From Cryptobacterium sp. CAG:338 (GTDB lineage Bacteria; Actinomycetota; Coriobacteriia; Coriobacteriales; Eggerthellaceae): a DNA stretch of 15,731 nucleotides. The DNA is taken from NCBI GenBank assembly GCA_000435475.1, contig FR896052.1:46977-62707 (forward strand). Direction: 5' to 3'. Every line of letters starts with the position of its first letter. The stretch's first letter is position 1. The notes beneath the pieces are model-generated. The model did no database searches. It had not been told where the DNA came from and worked only from the letters and a program-made list of their open reading frames with translations. Positions 5,824-12,843 of this stretch are shown here, one piece after another. The translations under genes were made by a program, and so were the position numbers.

Positions 5824-5946
5824 CGCCTTTTGTATGCGGAATCAAAAGGCGTGACCCTTGCAAGCTTGCAGCGAATAGGGGATGTTGCTGTAGGTTTTGA
5901 AACGCAAAGGGCTTTTCGCGTTAGATAAAAGATAGACGCGAAAAGC
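5824..5946 (+). other. Long structured leader of the oxidoreductase gene
   Basis: CGCCTTTTG (5824-5832) pairs with CAAAAGGCG (5843-5851). TGCAAGCTTGCA (5859-5870) is a perfect palindrome. GCTTTTCGCG (5911-5920) pairs perfectly with CGCGAAAAGC (5937-5946). None is followed by a T-run. If transcription starts near 5741 these lie in a 300-nt 5' leader. A 36-codon frame (5818-5928) lacks a ribosome-binding site. The spacer 5643-6045 holds no confident gene. Confidence 0.45.
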
Positions 5947-6016
5947 TCATGCATAGGTTTAGCAAGGGGAAGTCAGGGTGAGAAAAAGAGGGGGTTTCGC
6001 ATCGCTGACTTGGGCA

Positions 6017-6045
6017 AAGGACTCACAAGGAGACTAAGGGGACAC
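6017..6045 (+). promoter_or_regulatory. Three SD-like 9-10 bp repeats before the start codon
   Basis: AAGGACTCAC (6017-6026), AAGGAGACT (6027-6035) and AAGGGGACAC (6036-6045) are tandem and end at the ATG at 6046. Each carries a Shine-Dalgarno-like core, the last being 4 bases from the ATG and the second 13. They fix the ATG at 6046 as the likely start. Confidence 0.5.
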
Positions 6046-7089
6046 ATGGAACCGGTAAAGTTCGCGGTACTTGGATTAAACCAAGGCGCAAAAATTGTAC
6101 GTGACGCTCTCAAACACGAAGAAGTTGAGCTTGTCGCAGTAGCCGGATTTGGACAACAGGCGGAATCTTTCGCAAGCGAATTGGGATTAAAGCGCTATGA
6201 AGATTACCGCCTGTTGCTTCGTCAAGAACAGCTCGATGCGGTAGCTATTGCTCTTCCAAATGGATTGCATGTTGAGGCAGTGGAAGAAGCGCTTGCTGCA
6301 AACATAAAGCATATTCTGCTTGAAAAACCTATCGCGAATACCGTCGAGGAAGCTCAACATATTATTGATATATGTAAGGAAGCGGGAGCTACCCTGCTTA
6401 TTGGACACCATCGTCGCAATTCGCCTCGCTATCTTTTCCTGCGTGATCTTATTGCTTCGGGACGTTTGGGAAAGATTATTGGTTTGCAGAGCAGCTTCGC
6501 TATCGCAAAACCCTATGCGTATTTTGACGTAGAGTGGCGAATTAAAAAGGGCGGTGGTCCTCTTCTTATTAATGCGATACACGATTTTGACGACCTCAAC
6601 TATCTGACTGGCATGAAGCCTGTTCGAGTATACGCTGCCGCTCGTAATTCAATTCGTAATAATGAAGTGGAAGATTCCGTTTCAGTGATTGTTGAATATG
6701 AGGGTGGAGCAACCGCTACTTACTTTATAAGCGATGGAACTCCAGGACCTTGGAGTTACGACTTAGCGGCAGAAGAAAATCTCAATTACGGTTTCTGTAC
6801 TGAGGAAAATTCTTTACGCATCTTTGGTACAGAAGGCTCGTTTGGTTTTCCTCACATGGATCTGTATTACTACGATAAGGATCACTACGGCTGGAATGAG
6901 CCTTTGCTCAAAGAACATTTTGACTGCGAGATAAATGACCCTATGGCGGCAGAACTCGATCACTTTATTGACCTTTGTCGCGGTCGTGAAACAGTACCTC
7001 GCTGTTCAGGAGAAGATGCCCTCGACACGCTGCGCGTTATTAAGGGCATCCAAAAATCAGCAGAAATAAAGCAGGCGGTAGATTTGTAA
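6046..7089 (+). CDS. Gfo/Idh/MocA-family NAD(P)-dependent oxidoreductase
   Basis: This 347-aa protein has an N-terminal Rossmann domain (about 1-120) and a C-terminal alpha/beta substrate domain. The family catalytic lysine is in LLEKPIANT (93-95 EKP), followed by GHHRRNSPRY (120-129) and the GGGPLLINAIHDFDDL segment (169-184) with the active-site histidine at 179. These enzymes oxidise or reduce sugars, inositols or related polyols; the substrate is not predictable here. The dinucleotide loop reads GLNQGA rather than the usual GxGxxG, a departure that may affect the cofactor. An upstream TTG at 6010 keeps the frame open but lacks support. The gene stands alone between a long leader and a probable terminator, next to a LysR gene. 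Confidence 0.88.
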   Translation: MEPVKFAVLGLNQGAKIVRDALKHEEVELVAVAGFGQQAESFASELGLKRYEDYRLLLRQEQLDAVAIALPNGLHVEAVEEALAANIKHILLEKPIANTVEEAQHIIDICKEAGATLLIGHHRRNSPRYLFLRDLIASGRLGKIIGLQSSFAIAKPYAYFDVEWRIKKGGGPLLINAIHDFDDLNYLTGMKPVRVYAAARNSIRNNEVEDSVSVIVEYEGGATATYFISDGTPGPWSYDLAAEENLNYGFCTEENSLRIFGTEGSFGFPHMDLYYYDKDHYGWNEPLLKEHFDCEINDPMAAELDHFIDLCRGRETVPRCSGEDALDTLRVIKGIQKSAEIKQAVDL

Positions 7090-7135
7090 GGTATAGTTAA
7101 GCAGTACCGTATGAGGTATTACTAAGTTCCGAGGC

Positions 7136-7180
7136 AATGGCATCTTCGTCTTTCCGGACGTGGATGCCATTTACCTTTAT
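7136..7180 (+). terminator. Probable terminator of the oxidoreductase gene
   Basis: AATGGCATC (7136-7144) pairs perfectly with GATGCCATT (7163-7171), with an inner CGTC/GACG stem (7147-7150/7157-7160). A weak T-rich tail (TTTACCTTTAT) follows. The stem covers a GTG at 7160, which argues against that codon as the LysR start. Confidence 0.65.
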
Positions 7181-7201
7181 AAAGACACGAAAGAGATGGC
7201 T

Positions 7202-8122
7202 ATGAGAGTTGAAGACCTGCGTTATTTTGAGCACCTATCTAAGGTTTTAAACTTCACTCGTGCTTCAAAAGACTTACATATTTCTCAGCCGACTTTATCG
7301 CTTGCGGTCAAGCGTCTCGAAGATGAATGGGGAGTTCAGTTGCTGGAGCGTAATCGCGCAACGGTAGAACTGACCGATATTGGTCACGATATAGTGGAGT
7401 GTATTTCGAGCGCTTTGTATGATTTGGATCGTGCGCAAACATTGGCGGAAGAGTCTCTGGGGACCGAAAACGCGGTTATCAACTTGGGTACTATACATGC
7501 GATGCAGGGAAAATTTTGGTCACAGGCCTTGTTCGACTTCAGAGCTCAAAGCTCTTTCGATCCGCAGATTACAGTGACGCAAGCGTATTCGCGTGAGCTT
7601 CTTCGTCGGCTAAGGGCTGGTCAGCTTGATGTCGTTATTTGTAGTCGAGTAGGAGACATGAAGGGTTTGCAGTATAGCCTCTGTTGGTCTCAGTCGCTGG
7701 TGTTGGGGGTTAATCGAAAGCATCCTCTTGCTCAACGAAAAAATGTCTCTTTGGGAGAGCTAAAGGGAATGGAGCTGCTTTCTTACAATCCAAACTCTCC
7801 TGTTACTGAAGGACTGAAGAGTTTGGCAGAAAGCTATGACCTAGATGTTCATTATGCCTATGATGATGAGATAACGCTTTCATCTATTGTGGCTGCCGAT
7901 CCTTCTCACGTGGCACTGTTTTGCTACTCGTTTTTGATTAGCGCGTTTGACGATGTTGTGTGCCTACCCATTCGCGAAGCTCCTGTTGATTTTCATAAAA
8001 CGTATGTGGTATGCCGCGACGAAAGTAGGAGGCCTCGAGCCGTTCAGGAATTCATTGATTTTATGAGCTCGTATCGATTTCCTTTGTTGCTTGATTACGC
8101 AAAAGGAAAAACGGGGCAGTAA
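7202..8122 (+). CDS. LysR-family transcriptional regulator
   Basis: The 306-aa product starts MRVEDLRYFEHLSKV, the standard LysR opening. Its winged helix-turn-helix (about 18-50) includes TRASKDLHISQPTLSLAVKRLEDEWGVQLLER. The remainder is a periplasmic-binding-protein-like effector domain (about 90-300). The ATG at 7202 is preferred: GAAAGAG (7189-7195) is 6 bases upstream and the N terminus then matches the family. In-frame GTG at 7160 and ATG at 7196 are less likely. LysR proteins usually act as tetrameric activators responding to a small metabolite. The target may be the adjacent oxidoreductase, the transporters, or glnN downstream; none is proven. No terminator is obvious between it and glnN. 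Confidence 0.93.
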   Translation: MRVEDLRYFEHLSKVLNFTRASKDLHISQPTLSLAVKRLEDEWGVQLLERNRATVELTDIGHDIVECISSALYDLDRAQTLAEESLGTENAVINLGTIHAMQGKFWSQALFDFRAQSSFDPQITVTQAYSRELLRRLRAGQLDVVICSRVGDMKGLQYSLCWSQSLVLGVNRKHPLAQRKNVSLGELKGMELLSYNPNSPVTEGLKSLAESYDLDVHYAYDDEITLSSIVAADPSHVALFCYSFLISAFDDVVCLPIREAPVDFHKTYVVCRDESRRPRAVQEFIDFMSSYRFPLLLDYAKGKTGQ

Positions 8123-8128
8123 TCTGCC

Positions 8129-8194
8129 GAAACAAAAGCTTCTTTTTCCTGAAACACAGGCTTTTCGCATAAGAAAACAGCTTGAAACATAGGC
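8129..8194. repeat. Degenerate 22/11 bp tandem repeat after the LysR gene
   Basis: GAAACAAAAGCTT (8129), GAAACACAGGCTT (8151), GAAAACAGCTT (8173) and GAAACATAGGC (8184) are spaced 22, 22 and 11 bp. The array starts six bases after the LysR stop. A short CCTG/CAGG hairpin followed by CTTTT lies within it and could act as a weak terminator. Confidence 0.65.
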
Positions 8195-8197
8195 CCA

Positions 8198-8215
8198 TTA
8201 CGGTAAATACCGTAA
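8198..8215. promoter_or_regulatory. Perfect palindrome upstream of glnN
   Basis: TTACGGTA-AA-TACCGTAA is an 18-bp perfect inverted repeat 108 bp before the glnN start, typical of a dimeric regulator's operator. The same TTACGG/CCGTAA half sites, differently spaced, occur before ilvE (11693-11719). The LysR product or a nitrogen regulator could bind. I find no confident -10/-35 pair in 8216-8310. Confidence 0.5.
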
Positions 8216-8322
8216 AAGAGATTCAAGGGTTATAGGGAACTGAGCCAGAGTTATGGCACAATAAAGTATTGGATCTCGTATGTAAGGCCGCTATGTGTGG
8301 CATGAACCTATAAGGAGAAGAG

Positions 8323-10413
8323 ATGGCCCACGTTCAGGAAATTTATGGATCGATGGTCTTTAACGAGCACGTTATGAAGGAACGTCTTCCCAAGGAAACG
8401 TACAAGAGTCTCGTTAAAACCGTGCGCGAGGGCAAGCCGCTCGATATTGAGGTTGCAAATGTTGTTGCTCACGCTATGAAGGAGTGGGCAATTGAGCGAG
8501 GCGCGACGCACTACACTCACTGGTTCCAACCTTTGACAGGCATTACGTCCGAAAAGCACGATAGCTTCTTAGATCCCGTAGGGGACGGCACTGCTATCAT
8601 GACTTTTTCCGGTAAAGAGCTGGTACAGGGCGAGCCTGATGCCTCCAGCTTCCCCTCAGGCGGTTTGCGTGCAACGTTTGAAGCCCGTGGTTACACTACG
8701 TGGGATCCTACTTCGTTTGCATTCATTAAAGACGAAGTTCTTTGTATCCCTACGGCATTTTGTTCATACACAGGTGAAGCGCTCGACAAGAAGACCCCCT
8801 TACTTCGCTCTATGAACGCAGTTGATAAACAAGCGCAGCGTGTGTTGAAGTATTTTGGCGAAGATGGTCATCGTGTTGTTTCTACTGTGGGTGCTGAACA
8901 GGAATATTTCTTAATTTCTGAAAAAGATTATGTAAAGCGTCAGGACCTGATCATGACGGGTCGTACCTTATTTGGTGCACCTCCTTCGAAGGGTCAGGAA
9001 CTTGAAGAGCATTACTTTGGTGCTATTCGTCCTACCGTAAATAACTTCATGAAAGAAGTAGACGACGATCTGTGGGCTTTGGGCGTTTCTGCAAAAACCA
9101 AGCATAACGAAGTAGCTCCTGCTCAGCATGAATTGGCTCCGCTTTTCACGAATTCAAATCGTGCTATTGACGAGAATCTGCTCACCATGGAGAAAATGCG
9201 TCTTGATGCTTCTCATCATGGCTTGGTGTGTTTAACTCACGAGAAGCCTTTTGAAGGCATTAACGGTTCTGGTAAGCACAATAACTGGTCGCTTTCGTAT
9301 GGCAAGGTTAACCTGCTTGATCCAGGCGACGATCCAATGGATAACTTGCGTTTCTTGGTTTTTCTTACCTGTGTTGTTGAAGCGGTTGATGAATACCAGG
9401 AGCTTTTGCGCATGTCGGTTGCTTCTGCGGGCAACGACCATCGTCTTGGTGCCAACGAAGCACCTCCCGCTATTATCTCCATGTTCTTAGGTGATGAGCT
9501 GGGTGCTATTGTTGATGCTCTTATCTCTGGCGAGGAATATCATTCTGCCGAAGCAGTAGCAATGGATTTGGGCGTTGCAGTATTGCCTAAGTTCTTGAAG
9601 GATAATACCGACCGCAATCGTACCAGCCCCTTCGCTTTTACGGGCAATAAGTTCGAATTCCGCATGCCAGGCTCTGATGTTAATTTGGCAGACTGCAACA
9701 TGATTTTGAATACGGCTATGGCAAAAGGCTTGAAGGACTTCGCCGATGCTATGGGCGATGTTGAGGGTGCTGAATTTGAAAAGAAGGCCATCAAGTACAT
9801 TAAGAAGACCCTAACCGATCACCAGCGCATTATCTTTAACGGCAATGGCTATTCCGAGGAATGGGAAGAAGAGGCAAAGCGTCGTGGTTTGGCGAATAAT
9901 CGCAACACGGCAGAGGCGCTTCCTTGCTATGTATCTCAAAAGGCAATCGACCTGTTTGCAGAGTTCGGCGTCTTGACCGAGGCGGAAGTTCGTAGCCGCT
10001 ATGAAGTTAAGCTTGAAAAGTACAACAAGCTACTCAACATTGAAGCGCGTGTTATGATTCGCATGGCTCGTCGTACCTATCTTCCTGCGATCAGTGATTA
10101 TATGGCGGAATTAGCAAGCAATATCACGACGGTAAAAGCTGCGCTTTCTGGTGCTGATATGACCGAACATGAGAAGCTTCTCAATATTATTTTGGCAGGC
10201 TTCAATCGCGCGGCAGATTGTGTGCGTACTTTGGTTAAGCTTCATGATGCAACGGAGGCTATCGAAGATCCACAAGAGCAGGCAAACGCGTATGCAGAAA
10301 AGGTCATTCCTGCAATGGAGGCTTTGCGCAAAGAAATCGACGATCTGGAATGTGTCGTTGAGCGCGATTTCTGGCCAGTTCCAACTTATAATGACATGCT
10401 GTTCTATGCTTAA
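8323..10413 (+). CDS. glnN: Glutamine synthetase type III
   Basis: It makes glutamine from glutamate, ammonia and ATP in the cytoplasm. The 696-aa length and the N-terminal GSMVFN, ATHYTHWFQPLTG and EKHDSF segments (9-82) mark the GSIII family, which is larger than GSI (about 450 aa). The catalytic core shows EQEYFLI (192-198, metal-binding glutamate), KTKHNEVAPAQHELAPLF (258-275), HEKPFEGINGSGKHNNWS (306-323, ATP/ammonia site) and the later DRNRTSPFAFTGNKFEFR strand. AAGGAG (8312-8317) with a 5-base spacer sets the ATG. GSIII lacks the adenylylation site of many GSI enzymes, so control is likely transcriptional; a palindrome lies upstream. It is a single-gene unit with a strong terminator. 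Confidence 0.97.
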   Translation: MAHVQEIYGSMVFNEHVMKERLPKETYKSLVKTVREGKPLDIEVANVVAHAMKEWAIERGATHYTHWFQPLTGITSEKHDSFLDPVGDGTAIMTFSGKELVQGEPDASSFPSGGLRATFEARGYTTWDPTSFAFIKDEVLCIPTAFCSYTGEALDKKTPLLRSMNAVDKQAQRVLKYFGEDGHRVVSTVGAEQEYFLISEKDYVKRQDLIMTGRTLFGAPPSKGQELEEHYFGAIRPTVNNFMKEVDDDLWALGVSAKTKHNEVAPAQHELAPLFTNSNRAIDENLLTMEKMRLDASHHGLVCLTHEKPFEGINGSGKHNNWSLSYGKVNLLDPGDDPMDNLRFLVFLTCVVEAVDEYQELLRMSVASAGNDHRLGANEAPPAIISMFLGDELGAIVDALISGEEYHSAEAVAMDLGVAVLPKFLKDNTDRNRTSPFAFTGNKFEFRMPGSDVNLADCNMILNTAMAKGLKDFADAMGDVEGAEFEKKAIKYIKKTLTDHQRIIFNGNGYSEEWEEEAKRRGLANNRNTAEALPCYVSQKAIDLFAEFGVLTEAEVRSRYEVKLEKYNKLLNIEARVMIRMARRTYLPAISDYMAELASNITTVKAALSGADMTEHEKLLNIILAGFNRAADCVRTLVKLHDATEAIEDPQEQANAYAEKVIPAMEALRKEIDDLECVVERDFWPVPTYNDMLFYA

Positions 10414-10423
10414 AGAATAGGAG

Positions 10424-10452
10424 ATAGTGCTCCAAAGCAAATAGTGTTCCAA
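10424..10452. repeat. Two-unit 17-bp tandem repeat after glnN
   Basis: ATAGTGCTCCAA (10424) and ATAGTGTTCCAA (10441) differ at one base and lie 17 bp apart, eleven bases past the glnN stop. Confidence 0.5.
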
Positions 10453-10486
10453 CGATGAGTAGGGGCACGACTCTTGAAGAGTGTTG

Positions 10487-10518
10487 AAAGTACGGTGGTT
10501 TCGCCACCGTACTTTTTT
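10487..10518 (+). terminator. Intrinsic terminator of glnN
   Basis: A perfect 12-bp stem (10487-10498 with 10504-10515), loop TTTCG, and a T-run of six (10513-10518). Confidence 0.95.
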
Positions 10519-10597
10519 GGCTTCAGCTTGGTGAGGACGCAAAGCGTCCGAAAAAATAAACCATCCGCAAACAATAAACCATCCGCTGCGCGGGTGG
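10518..10597. repeat. Two-hairpin dispersed element, copy 2
   Basis: It begins TGGCTTCA directly after the glnN terminator, as copy 1 does after its terminator at 2364. Hairpin one is GGACGC-AAA-GCGTCC (10535-10549). Hairpin two is CCATCCGC-TGC-GCGGGTGG (10579-10597). Between them the 14-mer AATAAACCATCCGC is duplicated at 10555 and 10573. Compared with copy 1, base differences in the stems are G-U or paired changes. Confidence 0.7.
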
Positions 10598-10690
10598 TGC
10601 TGGTTTTATTACGACAGTAGATGCCCGCATGAACTGTTTTGGGTAATTTGCGTAACGATGCGGTAATAGTTTTGTTGAATTCGCATTTCC

Positions 10691-10743
10691 TTCAAAGCTC
10701 TTTGGTTAAATTGCTATCATGAAATAATTCCGTAGCTATACGG
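10691..10743 (+). promoter_or_regulatory. Putative promoter of the alarmone synthetase gene
   Basis: TTCAAA (10691-10696), 18 bp, TATCAT (10715-10720) is a weak sigma-70 match. CCGTA-GCTA-TACGG (10730-10743) is an inverted repeat at the expected transcription start and could be an operator. The spacer 10598-10690 shows nothing else. Confidence 0.35.
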
Positions 10744-10783
10744 CGACCAAATAGGAAACCTTTATTATTGTGAGAAAGGGCCT

Positions 10784-10813
10784 ATGTCAATGTTGGCCAC
10801 AGGAGGGGAATAA
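10784..10813 (+). CDS. Possible 9-codon upstream peptide
   Basis: ATG at 10784 encodes MSMLATGGE and stops two bases before the synthetase ATG at 10816. AGAAAGGG precedes it at a short distance. It reads across the AGGAGG of the next gene, so its translation could influence initiation there. Very small, and may be chance. Confidence 0.15.
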   Translation: MSMLATGGE

Positions 10814-10815
10814 TT

Positions 10816-11580
10816 ATGGAGCGGGAACAAATGACCGCCGAACAAAAACAGCAAATTGTAGAGCACTTTCAGCTTTTTGAAAAAGCAAGCAAATCACTTT
10901 TTAAGAAATATGATGCGGCAATCAAGGAAATGAAGACGCGTTTCGAGATTCTTGACGCTGACCTTGAATATCGTTTTAATCGAAACCCAATTCATCATAT
11001 GGAATCTCGCCTGAAGACACCTAAGAGTGTGTTCGAAAAACTGCAACGTTATGAAGTACCAATCACGTTGCAATCGGTAGAGGAACATATCTTAGACGTT
11101 GCAGGTATGCGCGTTATTGTTTCTTACATCGACGATGTATATGCCATGGTCAAAGTGCTTTCGATGCAGGATGACCTGAAGATCGTCAAGGTGAAAGACT
11201 ACATTAAAAACCCAAAGCCAAACGGGTATCGCAGCTTGCACGTTATCGTCAAAGTGCCCGTGTACTTCTTGGATCGCAAACAGTATGTGCCTGTAGAAAT
11301 TCAATTCCGCACCGTCGCAATGGATTTCTGGGCTTCGCTTGAGCATACCCTTAAATACAAGCAGGATGTCCAGCTTGAAGGTATTGATATGTTTGACGAG
11401 CTTAAAAACTGTTCTGAGATTATTGAAGACGTGGAACGACGCATGCAAATTCTTATGCATGCAGTTCAGACTACCGATGTCGAAGAAGCGGCGCGCAAGC
11501 GAAGAGAACAACTCGAAGAACAGGAAGCCCGCGTGGCAAAAGCTCAGCCTTCTTTCCAGGTGGTTGAAGCTAGTCGTTAA
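10816..11580 (+). CDS. Small alarmone synthetase (RelQ/YjbM-like GTP pyrophosphokinase)
   Basis: It transfers pyrophosphate from ATP to GTP or GDP to make (p)ppGpp. The 254-aa length shows synthetase-only architecture: no HD hydrolase domain and no TGS or ACT regulatory domain as in long RelA/SpoT proteins. Synthetase motifs are clear: ESRLKTPKS (63-71, ATP site), DVAGMRVIV (94-102, metal-binding aspartate), NPKPNGYRSLH (132-142, G-loop), and VPVEIQFRT with the following WASLEH (158-177). A charged C-terminal helix (about 222-245) probably supports oligomerisation, as in RelQ tetramers. AGGAGG (10801-10806) with a 9-base spacer supports the ATG. It is probably controlled by transcription, as for other small synthetases; its position before ilvE and cimA fits amino-acid stress. 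Confidence 0.92.
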   Translation: MEREQMTAEQKQQIVEHFQLFEKASKSLFKKYDAAIKEMKTRFEILDADLEYRFNRNPIHHMESRLKTPKSVFEKLQRYEVPITLQSVEEHILDVAGMRVIVSYIDDVYAMVKVLSMQDDLKIVKVKDYIKNPKPNGYRSLHVIVKVPVYFLDRKQYVPVEIQFRTVAMDFWASLEHTLKYKQDVQLEGIDMFDELKNCSEIIEDVERRMQILMHAVQTTDVEEAARKRREQLEEQEARVAKAQPSFQVVEASR

Positions 11581-11640
11581 AAATCGAACGCTTGCTGAAA
11601 ACCGGAGCGCTGCCAAATTGGCAACAGAATCGTTTTGTGC

Positions 11641-11657
11641 GCAAAAGTAGCTTTTGC
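11641..11657 (+). other. Hairpin after the alarmone synthetase gene
   Basis: GCAAAAG-TAG-CTTTTGC forms a 7-bp stem 60 bases after the stop. It is followed only by TTG, so it is at best a weak terminator. TGCCAA-A-TTGGCA at 11611-11623 is a nearby odd palindrome. Confidence 0.35.
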
Positions 11658-11692
11658 TTGAAATGACTTTTATGGGCGAAATTTTAGTAACC

Positions 11693-11719
11693 ATTTACGG
11701 AGTAGAGAACCCCGTAAAT
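11693..11719. promoter_or_regulatory. Inverted repeat upstream of ilvE
   Basis: ATTTACGG (11693-11700) and CCGTAAAT (11712-11719) are perfect inverted repeats with an 11-bp spacer, about 24 bp upstream of the ilvE promoter. The half site shares TTACGG with the palindrome before glnN. Confidence 0.45.
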
Positions 11720-11740
11720 ATTGCAAATATGTTTCTTCCG

Positions 11741-11769
11741 TTTTTCACTCCACTTAGTTGGAGTAGAAT
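11741..11769 (+). promoter_or_regulatory. Putative ilvE promoter with operator-like spacer
   Basis: TAGAAT (11764-11769) is a good -10 box; TTTTTC (11741-11746) is a poor -35 at 17 bp. The spacer is an inverted repeat, ACTCCA-CTTAGT-TGGAGT (11747-11764), so a bound protein would block or remodel polymerase. Confidence 0.45.
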
Positions 11770-11823
11770 ACGATTCTTGAAAAGCTATAACTAGCCAAAG
11801 GATCAAGGACGAAAGGACGCATC

Positions 11824-12747
11824 ATGGCTGACGTGGAAGCTGTGGACTACATCTGGAAAAACGGTGAAGCTATTCCGTGGGAACAGGCAACGACTCATGT
11901 GTTGACCCATGCTTTGCATTATGGGTCTGCGGTATTTGAGGGTATTCGTTGTTACCACAATACCGATACGGATGAGGCAGTAATCTTCCGTCTTCGTGAC
12001 CATATGGAACGCCTGCATCGCAGCGCAAAAATTGCCATGATGGAAATACCTTACAGCGTTGATGAGCTGTGCGAAGCTACGGTAGAAATTATCAAGAAGA
12101 ACAATATCAAGTCTTGCTATATTCGTCCTTTGGCGTATTACGGATATGGCCAGATGGGTGTTGATCCTACGGGCGCTCCTGTAGATGTAATTATTGCAGT
12201 TTGGCCTTGGGATGCTTATTTGGGTGAAGAAGCACTCCAAAATGGCATCAAGGTAGGCGTTTCTTCTTGGCGCCAGCGTTCTTTCAACGCTATTCCTCCT
12301 GCAGTTAAGTCTTCAGCTTCCTACATGAATTCAATTTTGGCAAAGAAGGAAGCAACGCTTCACGGATACGCAGAAGCAATTATGCTTAACGAAGAGGGCC
12401 GTGTCTGTGAGGGTACGGGCGAAAACATTTTCGTTGTTCGCAATGGTATTCTTTCCACACCTCCACTGTCTGATGGTCTGCTTGAAGGTATTACGCGCGA
12501 CACCATTTTGACTCTTGCAACCGATATGGACATTCCTGCAATTGAAGAGTCTCTCACTCGCTCCGATCTTTATATTGCTGACGAGGCTTTCATGACGGGC
12601 TCTGCCGCAGAACTTACTCCTATCAATAGCATCGACGATCGTGTAATTGGTAAGCGCGGTCCAATCACTGAGCAGCTTCAGAAGCGCTACTTTGACGTTG
12701 CATACGGCAAAGTTCCTGAGTATGAAGATTGGATTACTCGTTTCTAA
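11824..12747 (+). CDS. ilvE: Branched-chain amino acid aminotransferase
   Basis: This PLP enzyme (class IV fold) interconverts leucine, isoleucine and valine with their 2-oxo acids, using 2-oxoglutarate/glutamate. The 307-aa length is normal for bacterial IlvE. LHYGSAVFEGIRCY (31-44) is the family's N-terminal signature, IRPLAYYG (100-107) follows, the PLP-binding lysine is K162 in PPAVKSSASYMNS, and EGTGENIFVV binds cofactor phosphate. DAAT-type enzymes share the fold, but FEGIRCY and the length favour IlvE. GAAAGGA (11811-11817) sits 6 bases before the ATG. A promoter with an operator-like repeat lies upstream and a terminator-like hairpin separates it from cimA, so the two may be joined by regulated read-through. 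Confidence 0.95.
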   Translation: MADVEAVDYIWKNGEAIPWEQATTHVLTHALHYGSAVFEGIRCYHNTDTDEAVIFRLRDHMERLHRSAKIAMMEIPYSVDELCEATVEIIKKNNIKSCYIRPLAYYGYGQMGVDPTGAPVDVIIAVWPWDAYLGEEALQNGIKVGVSSWRQRSFNAIPPAVKSSASYMNSILAKKEATLHGYAEAIMLNEEGRVCEGTGENIFVVRNGILSTPPLSDGLLEGITRDTILTLATDMDIPAIEESLTRSDLYIADEAFMTGSAAELTPINSIDDRVIGKRGPITEQLQKRYFDVAYGKVPEYEDWITRF

Positions 12748-12772
12748 AAGAAAGAATCTGTCTTCGCGCAGT

Positions 12773-12823
12773 GGGCTCAAGGCAGTTAATTCAAGAGCCT
12801 CGATAGCAGTCGGGGCTCTTTTT
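12773..12823 (+). terminator. ilvE-cimA intergenic terminator, possible attenuator
   Basis: A 10-bp stem (12793-12802 with 12811-12820, one G-U) with an 8-base loop and five T residues ends only 20 bases before the cimA start. GGGCTC at 12773-12778 can pair instead with GAGCCT (12795-12800), which would break the terminator stem. There is no room for a separate promoter between the T-run and cimA, so cimA expression may depend on read-through. Confidence 0.8.
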
Positions 12824-12843
12824 GTATCTGAAAAGAGAAAGCT

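Noticed and set aside
5818..5928. 36-codon frame MLRLLYAESKG...
   Set aside because: No ribosome-binding site, and it runs through three inverted repeats.
5966..6014. G-quadruplex in the oxidoreductase leader
   Set aside because: The G-runs are separated by loops of 7, 11 and 17 bases, too long for a convincing quadruplex.
6010..6045. TTG start extending the oxidoreductase by 12 residues
   Set aside because: The extension is basic and unlike the family; the ATG at 6046 has SD-like units and a normal N terminus.
7160..7201. GTG start extending the LysR protein
   Set aside because: It lies in the stem of the preceding terminator and adds residues not seen in LysR proteins.
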